Source: an uncultured Desulfomonile sp. (GTDB lineage: Bacteria > Desulfobacterota > Desulfomonilia > Desulfomonilales > Desulfomonilaceae). From it: a stretch of DNA of 64,000 nucleotides. The first letter of the stretch is position 1. Each line of letters begins with the position of its first letter. The stretch lies in the NCBI GenBank assembly GCA_903952205.1, contig CAJBEZ010000105.1:62001-126000 (forward strand). The letters run 5' to 3'. The position numbers and the translations under genes were made by a program. Shown here in pieces: positions 44,210 through 52,727 of this stretch. A model generated the notes under the pieces. It saw only the letters and a list, made by a program, of their open reading frames with translations. It searched no databases and had not been told where the DNA came from.

Positions 44210-45154
44210 ATGAAACATGATTCTGACAACTGTTATCATACGCTGTTCAAAAGATATGAGGCGAACCCTATCCTTTCCTGTCAAGACTGGCCGTATCCTG
44301 TAAATTCGGTGTTCAATCCTGGCGCTGCAATGGTGAATGGCCGTTACCTGCTGTTGGTGAGAGTGGAAGATCGTCGGGGATTTTCACATTTATGCGCCGC
44401 ACAAAGCGCCAATGGAGTCTCCGATTGGGAAATTGATCCGCAACCCACACTTGCGTCGCTGTCTGAAAAATACCCCGAAGAGACCTGGGGTATAGAAGAT
44501 CCTCGAATAACGTGGCTAGAGGACCCTGGACTGTGGGCTATCGCCTATACTGCCTATTCAAAGGCTGGGCCTTTGGTATCCCTTGCCACAACCAGCGATT
44601 TCGTCAGCTTCGAGAGGCTTGGTCCTGTCATGCCTCCCGAGGACAAAGACGCCGCCCTTTTCCCTGTCAAGTTCAAGGGCAGATATGCAATGCTCCATAG
44701 GCCCGTGCCGGGCCCAAGCTTTGGAAGGCATATCTGGATATCTTTTTCACCTGACCTTAAGCACTGGGGAGATCATCAAGTCCTAATACCAGCGCGGAGC
44801 GGCGCCTGGTGGGACGCCAACAAAATTGGACTCTCGCCACCGCCCCTTGAGACTTCTGAAGGCTGGTTGGTCATGTACCACGGCGTGAGAGAGACTGTCG
44901 GAGGTTGCCTTTACCGACTTGGGCTTGCGCTTCTGGATAAGGAAGATCCAACCCTTGTGATAAGACGGTCCGATCAGTGGATATTTGGCCCCGAGGAAGC
45001 TTATGAAAAGAATGGTGACGTTGGCAATGTGGTCTTCCCTTGCGGCTGGATTCTCCAGGGCGATGAACTCCGAATATATTACGGAGGCGGAGACAGTTGC
45101 GTGGCGGTTGCATCCGCGAGTCTTAGAGATATATTAGCCTTTCTCAAGGACTAA
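44210..45154 (+). CDS. Second GH130 family enzyme
   Basis: A 314-residue GH130 beta-propeller protein, paralogous to the one at 37.8 kb. RYEANPILSCQDWPYPVNSV starts the fold, GIEDPRITWLE holds the catalytic Asp, and DKDAALFPVKFKGRYAMLHRP and MYHGVRETVGGCLYRLG follow. The Arg-Asn phosphate site of the paralogue is Lys-Asp here, so it may act as a hydrolase or on a different bond (inference). AAGGA precedes ATG 44210. It is the last plus-strand gene of the cassette. Confidence 0.85.
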   Translation: MKHDSDNCYHTLFKRYEANPILSCQDWPYPVNSVFNPGAAMVNGRYLLLVRVEDRRGFSHLCAAQSANGVSDWEIDPQPTLASLSEKYPEETWGIEDPRITWLEDPGLWAIAYTAYSKAGPLVSLATTSDFVSFERLGPVMPPEDKDAALFPVKFKGRYAMLHRPVPGPSFGRHIWISFSPDLKHWGDHQVLIPARSGAWWDANKIGLSPPPLETSEGWLVMYHGVRETVGGCLYRLGLALLDKEDPTLVIRRSDQWIFGPEEAYEKNGDVGNVVFPCGWILQGDELRIYYGGGDSCVAVASASLRDILAFLKD

Positions 45155-45180
45155 CGCATATCATTGTAATGGTTTATTGA

Positions 45181-46659
45181 TCATAGCGTAGAAGCAAAAT
45201 CATTGTTGTTCATCAATGCAAGGATCGTTGATACTCTCACCCGTTTATCAAACACGTGGGGCATTATTTTCATGATAAACCCTGAGCGTTCCATGTTGGA
45301 GGAAACCAGCAAAGTAGCAAGTCGAACGGCAAATAGCAGCCGATAAATGAACTTTACAGGATCGGCCTGATTCGGACGTTTCCAGAAATCGGTATCCCAG
45401 TAATAATGAAGCTTTGTCAATATCGAGTCAAAAGAATAAACTGATTTCACGACCTTCCTATAGCCCTGCAATAAATCGTCTGGAGACATCCTGGCGGGCA
45501 TAAAGACTACATGTTGAGTGTCATATTTGCTCCAGTCTCTGTTCAGTATCCTTCCCTCTTCTTCAAGACGTTTGAACAACATGGTTCCGGGCAATGGAGT
45601 GAGAATATTGATCAAAGGCATGAGAAGGTGCGATTCCTCAATGAAATTTATGAGTTCATCAAATGTAGACTTTGAATCAAAATCGTAACCCACGATGAAT
45701 GAGCTATGAACCAGCATTCCGTAGGATTGTATCTTTCTGATCGCCTCCATATATTCATAACGTTGATTAATTCCCTTATGCATCATTGAAAGGTTCTCTT
45801 CGCATATTGATTCCAGGCCCACGAAAATTGCCCCACAACCACTGTCCCTCATTAATTCGAGCAGTTCCCCTTCCCGTGAAATATTGATAGACGCCTGACA
45901 CATCCAGTTGATGTTGCACGGCTGGAGAGCTCGAAAAAGTTTCCTGGAGAATGTCCTGTTGGCTATGATGTTGTCGTCGGCAAAGAATATGGAAGTTTTC
46001 TTTTTGTATCTGGCATGAAAACTATTGATACCCTGAATCTCAGTGATGACCTGTTCGACGGTTTTGCTTCTAATCCTCTGGCCGTCAAATGCGTGTACGG
46101 AGCAAAATTCGCAGTGGAACGGGCAGCCTTTTGTGGTCTGAACAATATCCAGGAGGTATTTTTGTTTAGAAAGTGATGATCTGTCAGGCATGGGGGCCGC
46201 CTTGAGATCGGTAAACTTCTCCGCTTTGTAAAGCCGCTTGAGTTGGCCGTTTTCGGCATCCTGCAGGACTGCGTGCCATGTCTCTTCAGCTTCTCCGACG
46301 ACAACGCTGTCACAGTGTAACAGGGCGTCTTCCGGGCACATGGAAGGATGTATGCCGCCCATGACGGTTTTTATTCCTCTGGCCCTGAATTCCTCAGATA
46401 TCTCATAGGCTCTGTTAGCAAACATCGTCCTCGCTGTTATACCTACAAGGTCAGCTTCCCAAGTATAATCTATCTCTTCAATATTTTGGTCGAAAACTCT
46501 GATCTCATGTTGTGGCGGAGTAAGCGATATAAGGCTGGGGATAGCCAGAAGATAGGAAATATGCTTTCTGGAAAGGAGAAATTTGGTTCCAAACTTAAAA
46601 TCATAAAAACTTCTTTCAGATTCAGAGCTGATTCCTGGAATTACCAAGGCTATTTTCAT
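45181..46659 (-). CDS. B12-binding-type radical SAM protein (DUF4070)
   Basis: A 492-residue class B-type radical SAM enzyme. The N-terminal cobalamin-binding-like domain has DLVGITARTMFANRAYEIS and VMGGIHPSMCPEDAL, but the DxHxxG His that binds base-off B12 is not seen (DQNIEEI instead). The cluster motif is CPFHCEFC, and IFVGLESICEENLS and FIVGYDFDSKSTF follow. The C-terminal part fits DUF4070. Relatives include HpnJ/HpnP-like and BchE-like enzymes; the substrate is unknown. ATG 46659 comes 4 nt after the stop of a small ORF; ATG 46734 is a less likely start. Confidence 0.8.
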   Translation of the reverse strand: MKIALVIPGISSESERSFYDFKFGTKFLLSRKHISYLLAIPSLISLTPPQHEIRVFDQNIEEIDYTWEADLVGITARTMFANRAYEISEEFRARGIKTVMGGIHPSMCPEDALLHCDSVVVGEAEETWHAVLQDAENGQLKRLYKAEKFTDLKAAPMPDRSSLSKQKYLLDIVQTTKGCPFHCEFCSVHAFDGQRIRSKTVEQVITEIQGINSFHARYKKKTSIFFADDNIIANRTFSRKLFRALQPCNINWMCQASINISREGELLELMRDSGCGAIFVGLESICEENLSMMHKGINQRYEYMEAIRKIQSYGMLVHSSFIVGYDFDSKSTFDELINFIEESHLLMPLINILTPLPGTMLFKRLEEEGRILNRDWSKYDTQHVVFMPARMSPDDLLQGYRKVVKSVYSFDSILTKLHYYWDTDFWKRPNQADPVKFIYRLLFAVRLATLLVSSNMERSGFIMKIMPHVFDKRVRVSTILALMNNNDFASTL

Positions 46660-46663
46660 TCTT

Positions 46664-46924
46664 TTATTTGTACTGTCTCCATCGAGATTTTTCCTTCTGC
46701 TCCAATTTAGTTGGTATTGAGACTCCAAACTCATTGGCCGAGACTATCTCGAACACTGAAGGCCCTTCCGTTTTGTGATCAGGACCGCACGCCAAATAAG
46801 ACTTGCGCCGTCTGTGTATGATAAACCAATCTGACAAAGTTTCAAGGGGGCGCAGCATCGTCTGGGCTATTCGAAATCCGGACGTTACAAATCTGAATAC
46901 AAGCTCATTCTGTTGATGACGCAT
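46664..46924 (-). CDS. Small ORF coupled to the radical SAM gene
   Basis: An 86-residue frame ending 4 nt before ATG 46659 of the radical SAM gene, the spacing expected of translational coupling. Its coding runs GGAGACAG, which would also serve as a ribosome site for the next gene. The peptide is basic with a possible amphipathic helix (FRIAQTMLRPLETLSDWFIIHRRRK). I recognise no family. No ribosome site is seen for its own ATG 46924. Either a genuine leader protein or a chance frame. Confidence 0.4.
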   Translation of the reverse strand: MRHQQNELVFRFVTSGFRIAQTMLRPLETLSDWFIIHRRRKSYLACGPDHKTEGPSVFEIVSANEFGVSIPTKLEQKEKSRWRQYK

Positions 46925-47012
46925 CGGACGCAGTTGATTTTGAAGAAAATAGCAGTATTATTAATGATAAAGATTTGATGTCCAGGAGAGCTTTATGAAA
47001 ATTAAACAAATT

Positions 47013-47038
47013 GTAGGGGCCGCGTTAGCGACCCCTAC
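47013..47038 (-). terminator. Hairpin after the QmoAB-HdrD operon
   Basis: GTAGGGG (47013-47019) pairs with CCCCTAC (47032-47038), then a mismatch and CGC/GCG. On the minus strand the stem is followed by AATTTGTTTAATTTT, so it can terminate the operon that ends at 47073. GTAGGGGC...CCCTAC palindromes also occur as dispersed repeats in some genomes, which cannot be excluded. Confidence 0.55.
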
Positions 47039-47072
47039 GTTCGGTTAGCAAACTATGTTAAGAGGAAAACGT

Positions 47073-48233
47073 CTAAAGCTTTTCCACCAAAAGTTCAGAG
47101 AGATCCATAACCTTCAACTCTCCGGACTTTCCCATTACGTTGCACGAATCTTCCAGCATGGTGATACAATATGGACACGCTGTTACTAAGGTGGCCGCTC
47201 CTGCGTCCAGAGCCTCAGAAATTCTGAGTTCAGCGAAACGCTCCCCTGCCTTGGTTTCCATCCATACACGTCCGCCGCCTCCGCCGCAGCAAAGGCTGTT
47301 TTTCCTGTTACGGGAAAGCTCCTTGAGTTCAGCGCCGGGAAGTGATTCTATTATCTGGCGAGGTTGATCATAAATGTCGTTATGTCTACCCAAATAACAC
47401 GGATCATGCAAAGCAACCGGCCCCACAGAGTCTCCCACTGGTGAGATCTTGCCTGCCTTCAATGCGTCGGCTAGAATTTCAGTGTAATGGTAAACTTCCC
47501 AATTGCCGCCAAGCTCCGGATACTCGTTCTTGAATGAGTACAGGCAGTGCGGAGAAGTAACTATGATCTTTTTTACGCCTTTGCCGTTATAAAGGTTGAT
47601 GTTCGACTCGGCAAGTTTCTGGAAGAGGGCTTCATCTCCCACTTTTCTGATGGATTCCCCACAGCAGCTTTCCTCATTGCCGATTATGCCAAAACTAACA
47701 CCTGCAGATTCAAGCGCCTTTGCCACTGATTTTGCAATCTTCCGGCTACGGATGTCGTAACAGGATGTGCAACATACGAAGAGAAAATACTCCGTGTCTG
47801 GAGAAAATATCGGTATATTGAGACCTTCGGTCCATTCTGTACGTTTCTCCGGGGTGCCGGACCACGGGTTACCCTGGGAATGCAGGCTGCCTACAATGGG
47901 CTTCAGGCTTCCGGGGATCGTCCCAACCTCTGCGAGCATGCTTCGCATTCCTCTGACGTTACCTATGATGTCGACCCCACGTGGACATCTGTCGACACAG
48001 GTTCGGCAGGTTGTGCAGGCAAAAAGGCAATTCTCGGATTCAAAACCCTCAAGGCCGAGTTGTCCCATACGTTGAACCAATCTAATGTTAAACTGTTCAG
48101 AAGCTTCTCCCGGTACCAGCCTCCACGGACAGGATCCCGAGCAAAGTCCGCATTGCATGCACCAGTACAGAGTTTCAGCTCCTGACATTACTATAGCGTC
48201 ACTGACTTCAAGGAATGGTATTTTTGTTTCCAT
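47073..48233 (-). CDS. hdrD: HdrD-like (HdrC-HdrB fusion) subunit
   Basis: A 386-residue soluble Fe-S protein. The N-terminal HdrC part has CMQCGLCSGSCP (from residue 25) and CTTCRTCVDRCP (about 73). The C-terminal HdrB part has two CCG sets: VCCTSC, ESCCGES and SPHCLYSF; then HDPCYLGR, SLCCGGGGG and TACPYC. It follows qmoA and qmoB in the position where sulfate reducers carry membrane QmoC, but there is no cytochrome b membrane domain here. The acceptor is probably a soluble disulfide or thiol rather than quinone (inference). AAGGA precedes ATG. Confidence 0.88.
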   Translation of the reverse strand: METKIPFLEVSDAIVMSGAETLYWCMQCGLCSGSCPWRLVPGEASEQFNIRLVQRMGQLGLEGFESENCLFACTTCRTCVDRCPRGVDIIGNVRGMRSMLAEVGTIPGSLKPIVGSLHSQGNPWSGTPEKRTEWTEGLNIPIFSPDTEYFLFVCCTSCYDIRSRKIAKSVAKALESAGVSFGIIGNEESCCGESIRKVGDEALFQKLAESNINLYNGKGVKKIIVTSPHCLYSFKNEYPELGGNWEVYHYTEILADALKAGKISPVGDSVGPVALHDPCYLGRHNDIYDQPRQIIESLPGAELKELSRNRKNSLCCGGGGGRVWMETKAGERFAELRISEALDAGAATLVTACPYCITMLEDSCNVMGKSGELKVMDLSELLVEKL

Positions 48234-48247
48234 TGTGTATCCTTCGT

Positions 48248-50386
48248 TTAGAAGCCCTTGTATGGGTTGGGGCCGAGTTCTTCAAGTCTTGCGGTGAATT
48301 CCTCAAGGATTTGGGGAATTCTATAATAGTCGTCTATAGAGATCTGTTCCAGCCTTATTCGATCTGACTCCAAGACAAGACGATCAAGAGTCTCCTTGAT
48401 TTTGCTCATTCTTGTGTCGGCCAGTTCACTTCCCTGGATAAAGTGGCACTGATAGTCATCCCCAAACTTGCATCCAAAGAGGACTATTCCGTCAATGCCT
48501 TTTGACAGGGCGTCGGCGATCCATACCAGGTTGATTGAACCTAGACATCGCAAGGGTATGAAACGGACCCAAGGAGGATATTGCATTTTATTGAGACCGA
48601 CCATGTCCACCGCAGGAAATGCGTCATTCTCGCAGATCATCCCAATAATGCGAGGTTTTTCCTCGTATTCATCCGGAACGCTGACCGATTTTATCATTGA
48701 CCCGATCATGTCCACCGAATAATTGTTGAACGATATGATCCTTTCAGGACATGACCCCATGCAGATGGCGCAACGCCTACATCTTGTGGGATGAGGCAAC
48801 GGGGTGCCTTTGATGTCCTCGTTGTACATGCCGAATGGACATTCTTCGGTACAGCGTTTGCACTGGGTGCACCTCTGAATGAACAGCTCGGGATAGGACA
48901 TGTCACCGGCACGAGGATGTACCGCTTTCCCCTGAGAGGAAAGTTCAACGCATTGTATCGCCTTTAGCGCAGCCCCTGTTCCATCGTTTGTAGCCCTACC
49001 TGCGGTCATGGGTTGTCTGACGCATCCAGCGGTATAAATTCCTGTTCGCCTAGTTTCGTAAGGGAAACAGACAAAATGGGAGTCTGGGAAACCGTATTTG
49101 AGCTCGGGTAAAGCCGGTCCTTGCCGATATTCAAGATTCAGTATGGGATTGTCAATGACTGCAGGCTGCATACCAGTCGCTAGGACTGCCATGTCGACTT
49201 CCATCTGTATCGGTTCTCCAAGAAGCTCATCCATGGCTTCTATGGCAAGTTTATGTTCAGATCCTTCAGTTATCGAAATCTTTGATGTGTCGGTTTTTAC
49301 AAAAATTACACCGCTTTTCTGCACTTGTTTGTAAAATTCCTCAGACTGTTCCGGAGTCCTCATATCCTTGTAGAAGATGATGACTTTGGTTTCTTCGTTT
49401 TGCTCCTTGAAATACATCGCCTGTTTGAGAGACACCCGGCAGCATACTGCGCTGCAATAGGGCAGGTGGTCCTGATCTCGCGATCCGGCGCACTGGATGA
49501 ATGCGACCACGGAAGGAGCTGAACCATCGGATGGGCAGGCCAGTGACCCGGATTTAGCCATTTCTTCAATCTGAACGTTAGTGACCACGTCTGGAAATTG
49601 GCCAAATCCAAGGCTTCCGAGTTTTGTCGCGTCGTAGGGTTTCCATCCGGCGGCAAGGACTATCGAGCCGACCTTAAAGGCTCCCGCTCCATTTTGCAAA
49701 GTGACGTCAAACATGCCTGGAGCGCCTCCGATCTTCTCTATTTCGGCTCCAGTAAACAGTTCGATGTTTTGGTGGTTTTTGATTTCATCAACCGTAGAAG
49801 ACAGGTTGATGTTTTCGATGTCATGGTAAGGGGGTATAGTGGGAGTGTTCTTGAACCACTTCAGCATGTGGCCCCCGAGTTCAGTTTCCTTTTCGACCAG
49901 TTTTACGCTGTAGCCGGCTAAAGCCGCGTCCAATGCTGCTTGCATACCCGCAACGCCGCCGCCTACGACTAGAATGGTCTTGTCAAGGGCTTCCAGGTAT
50001 GGAGTGGGTAGGGTAGATTTCTGGACCCTAATGATTCCCATCCGGAGATAGTCTTCAGCCATGGCCTGAGTGTCTTCATTGCCGGCCGGCTGGCACCATA
50101 CGACATGCTCCCTGAGATTTACCCTTTCCACGATTGTATTCATGAGGTCGAAGTCAAAAACTTCGGATTTAACGCGACCCGAACAGGCGCCAAGAACGAC
50201 ACAGTTAACATCCCCACTGGCCAGATCATCCTTGATGATTTTAGCCCCCTCCGGTCCGCAAAAACAATCATGGCTGACAATTCTGGATACGCCAAGTTCC
50301 TCGCCGACAGCGGGCAGAGCTTCAATGTCGATCGCGTCTCCAATACCGCAGCCTGAACACAAATAAACACCAATATTTTGATCCAT
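48248..50386 (-). CDS. qmoB: QmoB/HdrA-like flavoprotein fused to MvhD
   Basis: A 712-residue protein with an N-terminal HdrA-type region (IGVYLCSGCGIGDAIDIEAL, VVLGACSGRVKSE), an FAD domain (ILVVGGGVAGMQAALDAALAG, about residue 134), two ferredoxin motifs (CTQCKRCTEECP and CRRCAICMGSCP, about 505-550) and a C-terminal MvhD domain (about 590-700). In the MvhD part the first Cys pair is reduced to a single Cys (ICENDAF). This fits QmoB of the quinone-interacting complex. GGAGG lies 8 nt before ATG. It is coupled closely to qmoA (5-nt gap). Confidence 0.88.
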   Translation of the reverse strand: MDQNIGVYLCSGCGIGDAIDIEALPAVGEELGVSRIVSHDCFCGPEGAKIIKDDLASGDVNCVVLGACSGRVKSEVFDFDLMNTIVERVNLREHVVWCQPAGNEDTQAMAEDYLRMGIIRVQKSTLPTPYLEALDKTILVVGGGVAGMQAALDAALAGYSVKLVEKETELGGHMLKWFKNTPTIPPYHDIENINLSSTVDEIKNHQNIELFTGAEIEKIGGAPGMFDVTLQNGAGAFKVGSIVLAAGWKPYDATKLGSLGFGQFPDVVTNVQIEEMAKSGSLACPSDGSAPSVVAFIQCAGSRDQDHLPYCSAVCCRVSLKQAMYFKEQNEETKVIIFYKDMRTPEQSEEFYKQVQKSGVIFVKTDTSKISITEGSEHKLAIEAMDELLGEPIQMEVDMAVLATGMQPAVIDNPILNLEYRQGPALPELKYGFPDSHFVCFPYETRRTGIYTAGCVRQPMTAGRATNDGTGAALKAIQCVELSSQGKAVHPRAGDMSYPELFIQRCTQCKRCTEECPFGMYNEDIKGTPLPHPTRCRRCAICMGSCPERIISFNNYSVDMIGSMIKSVSVPDEYEEKPRIIGMICENDAFPAVDMVGLNKMQYPPWVRFIPLRCLGSINLVWIADALSKGIDGIVLFGCKFGDDYQCHFIQGSELADTRMSKIKETLDRLVLESDRIRLEQISIDDYYRIPQILEEFTARLEELGPNPYKGF

Positions 50387-50391
50387 TGGGA

Positions 50392-51648
50392 TTACCTCCG
50401 CCTTGCCACTTGAATCGCCTTGAGGGCGGCGGCAGTTGAATCTTGAACAGACGCCGCAACTTCCATGGGCGCCTTAACACATCCGGCAGGAATTATTCCT
50501 GATGGCCCAGAACCAGTAACGAATCCAAAATCATCGTAAGCCATATCGAGTTCCGGTTTGATTCTGGCTGTCCCCGGAGTCATGCCAACCGCAAGGACTA
50601 CCAGATCTACGACCTGGCTAACTCTGGCGCCAGCCGTGATATCTTCACCCTCGACAAGAAGTCCACCGGAATCTGTGTCTTCGCTGACGCGAGCTATCTT
50701 GCCCTTAATTAGGGAGACGTTTTCGTCCTTTTGGACTTTGGTGTAAAAGTCCTCGTACTTGCCCATAGCCCTCACGTCAATGTAGTAAATAAACGCTTTA
50801 CTGTCCGGCACTCTTTCTCTGATGTATGTAGAATGCTTCAGGGAAGCCAGGCAGCATACTCCGGAACAGTAAGGTAGATGATTGTCATCTCTTGAACCGG
50901 CGCACTGGACAAATGCGACCGTTTTAACTTCCTTTCCGTCTGAAGGTCTCAGGAATTTGCCTCCGGTGGGGCCATTAAAAGAGGCGAGTCTCTCGAACAT
51001 AACGCTTGTCAGGACGTTTGGGAACCTGCCAAAACCCAGATAGTCCACCTTTTCCACTTCATACGGGTCCCATCCTGTTGCCCAAATAATAGCCCCGACT
51101 TGTAAAGTGACAGTCTCAGGCTTCATTTCAAGGTCTATTGCCCCGTAATGGCAAGCTTCAGCGCATTTCTTGGCTTGCTCTGTTCCTATTATTTCCTCGG
51201 CGATTACGTACTTGAAAGGATAGGCCATGCCTAGCGGAAGATAGGCGGCTTTAACAGAATCCATCCCGTAATTCAGAGTGCTGGGAATTGTTGCTTCACA
51301 GACCTCTGCGCATTTGCCGCAGCCCGTACAATTATCGTTTACATATCTAGGGTTTACCTGTATCTTGACTTGGTAATCTCCAGGCTGGCCTGTCATTGAG
51401 ATGACTTCAGATTGAGTGAAAAAGCTGATCCTGGGATTGTTCTTGATTCTGCGAAAGTTTATCTCAAGACCACATGTTGGTGGGCACAGTTTAGGGAAGT
51501 ACTGATTCAGTTGAGCCACACGGCCACCCAAATAAGGATTCTTCTCCACTATGACCACATTAGCGCCTGTTTCAGCGGCTTCGATAGCGGCTGTAATTCC
51601 GCTGATCCCGCCACCTACGACTAGAATCTTTTGATCTTCATCGCCCAT
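50392..51648 (-). CDS. qmoA: QmoA/HdrA-like flavoprotein
   Basis: A 418-residue FAD-binding protein. ILVVGGGISGITAAIEAAETG at the N-terminus and YLGGRVAQLNQYFPKLCPPTC are typical of QmoA and HdrA. CTGCGKCAEVCE binds one Fe-S cluster, and FVQCAGSRDDNHLPYCSGVCC follows. In sulfate reducers QmoABC passes electrons to APS reductase, but no aprAB is in the window. GGAGG lies 6 nt before ATG 51648, which is preferred over the TTG two codons upstream. Confidence 0.88.
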   Translation of the reverse strand: MGDEDQKILVVGGGISGITAAIEAAETGANVVIVEKNPYLGGRVAQLNQYFPKLCPPTCGLEINFRRIKNNPRISFFTQSEVISMTGQPGDYQVKIQVNPRYVNDNCTGCGKCAEVCEATIPSTLNYGMDSVKAAYLPLGMAYPFKYVIAEEIIGTEQAKKCAEACHYGAIDLEMKPETVTLQVGAIIWATGWDPYEVEKVDYLGFGRFPNVLTSVMFERLASFNGPTGGKFLRPSDGKEVKTVAFVQCAGSRDDNHLPYCSGVCCLASLKHSTYIRERVPDSKAFIYYIDVRAMGKYEDFYTKVQKDENVSLIKGKIARVSEDTDSGGLLVEGEDITAGARVSQVVDLVVLAVGMTPGTARIKPELDMAYDDFGFVTGSGPSGIIPAGCVKAPMEVAASVQDSTAAALKAIQVARRR

Positions 51649-51670
51649 AGGCAACCTCCGTGTTTACAAT

Positions 51671-51695
51671 CGAAAACGACGACCAAATATCGTCG
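51671..51695 (-). terminator. Weak hairpin between the amidotransferase gene and qmoA
   Basis: On the minus strand CGACGA (complement of 51690-51695) and TCGTCG (complement of 51677-51682) form a 6-bp stem with a 7-nt loop, followed by TTTTCG. It could end the upstream transcript. The stem is short. Confidence 0.35.
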
Positions 51696-51757
51696 GGATA
51701 AATCCTAACAAGTTCTTTGTAACTGAACTTCCTGGATGTGTTCAAACTATTTCATGA

Positions 51758-52615
51758 CTATTTCTTCAACGAGATTTGTATTCCTTCGTAATTCTTTATC
51801 GACCTGACAGCTTCATTATATGTTTTAGCAATGTGCACAAAATTTCTGATAAGCATGCCTCCGTCAGGTCTGAATCCCATGAAGCTCTCGGGATGTCCCT
51901 GGATTCCGTAGACCGGCTTAAAAGGGTGACGAATAATCTGGTTGGCGCTGATTTTTTCAGAGGCCAGTAGCAGGAATCCGGGAGGAAGCGCCTTTACTTC
52001 ATCATAATGACTCTCAATTATACTGATTTTGTCGTCCAATCCAGCAAAAATGGGATCACGGGTATGTTGGCTCAGCTGAGTGACACCCGATTGCCGATCT
52101 CTTGAATATGGCATGCAATCATCTTCTCCGGCGCGTATGGGACCCACTTTCCCTCCAAACGCCAATGCAATAGCCTGGTGGCCTCCGCAGATTCCAAGAA
52201 TTGGTATATCAAGCTGTTCTGTAATCTGTGGGATCATCCAGAAAAAATTCTGCAACGCTACTCCATTAGAACCGGTATATCGGCACCAGGGGGTGCCTTG
52301 AGGACTCAAAACGATAAACTCCGGGTTCAGGTCTGAAATAGTATCAATTGTTGCGGTTTTCAAATCCAGCGTGACTACGTTTTTATTCCCACTGATTTCG
52401 CTGATGACTGAACGAACACGTCTACAGCCACCCGAGCAACCATTGGGAGAGAGTCCAATCATTATCCATGGCCTCTGAGGAGCTTCTTTAAGAATTCCCT
52501 GCGCGCCTGAACAGTCCGAATAGATAACGCCTGTGATAACCAGAAAGAAGCAGACAACTGTGGGGTTGAAGTACCAACTCCGCAAGTGTCCTTGACATTT
52601 GCGTGAAAACAACAT
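51758..52615 (-). CDS. Exported class I glutamine amidotransferase-like protein
   Basis: A 285-residue protein. The N-terminal hydrophobic segment (about residues 18-36, VVCFFLVITGVI) followed by SDCSGAQG looks like a signal peptide or anchor. The rest is a class I GATase domain: VLSPQGTPW, the nucleophile elbow GICGGHQAIALAFGG and the His-Glu pair in GIQGHPESF. Known exported GATase-like proteins are few; the role may be hydrolysis of gamma-glutamyl compounds (inference). Cys residues in SPNGCSGGCRR are odd. GGGA 8 nt before ATG supports the start. Confidence 0.75.
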   Translation of the reverse strand: MLFSRKCQGHLRSWYFNPTVVCFFLVITGVIYSDCSGAQGILKEAPQRPWIMIGLSPNGCSGGCRRVRSVISEISGNKNVVTLDLKTATIDTISDLNPEFIVLSPQGTPWCRYTGSNGVALQNFFWMIPQITEQLDIPILGICGGHQAIALAFGGKVGPIRAGEDDCMPYSRDRQSGVTQLSQHTRDPIFAGLDDKISIIESHYDEVKALPPGFLLLASEKISANQIIRHPFKPVYGIQGHPESFMGFRPDGGMLIRNFVHIAKTYNEAVRSIKNYEGIQISLKK

Positions 52616-52727
52616 AGGCCGTTTCCCATAACCAAAATAGGTGCAGACCTACATATATATCTCACTTGGTAGCTAGTAGGCAACAGGCCAAATCTAGAAT
52701 TAAACGATTTAATAGAGCAAGATGAAT

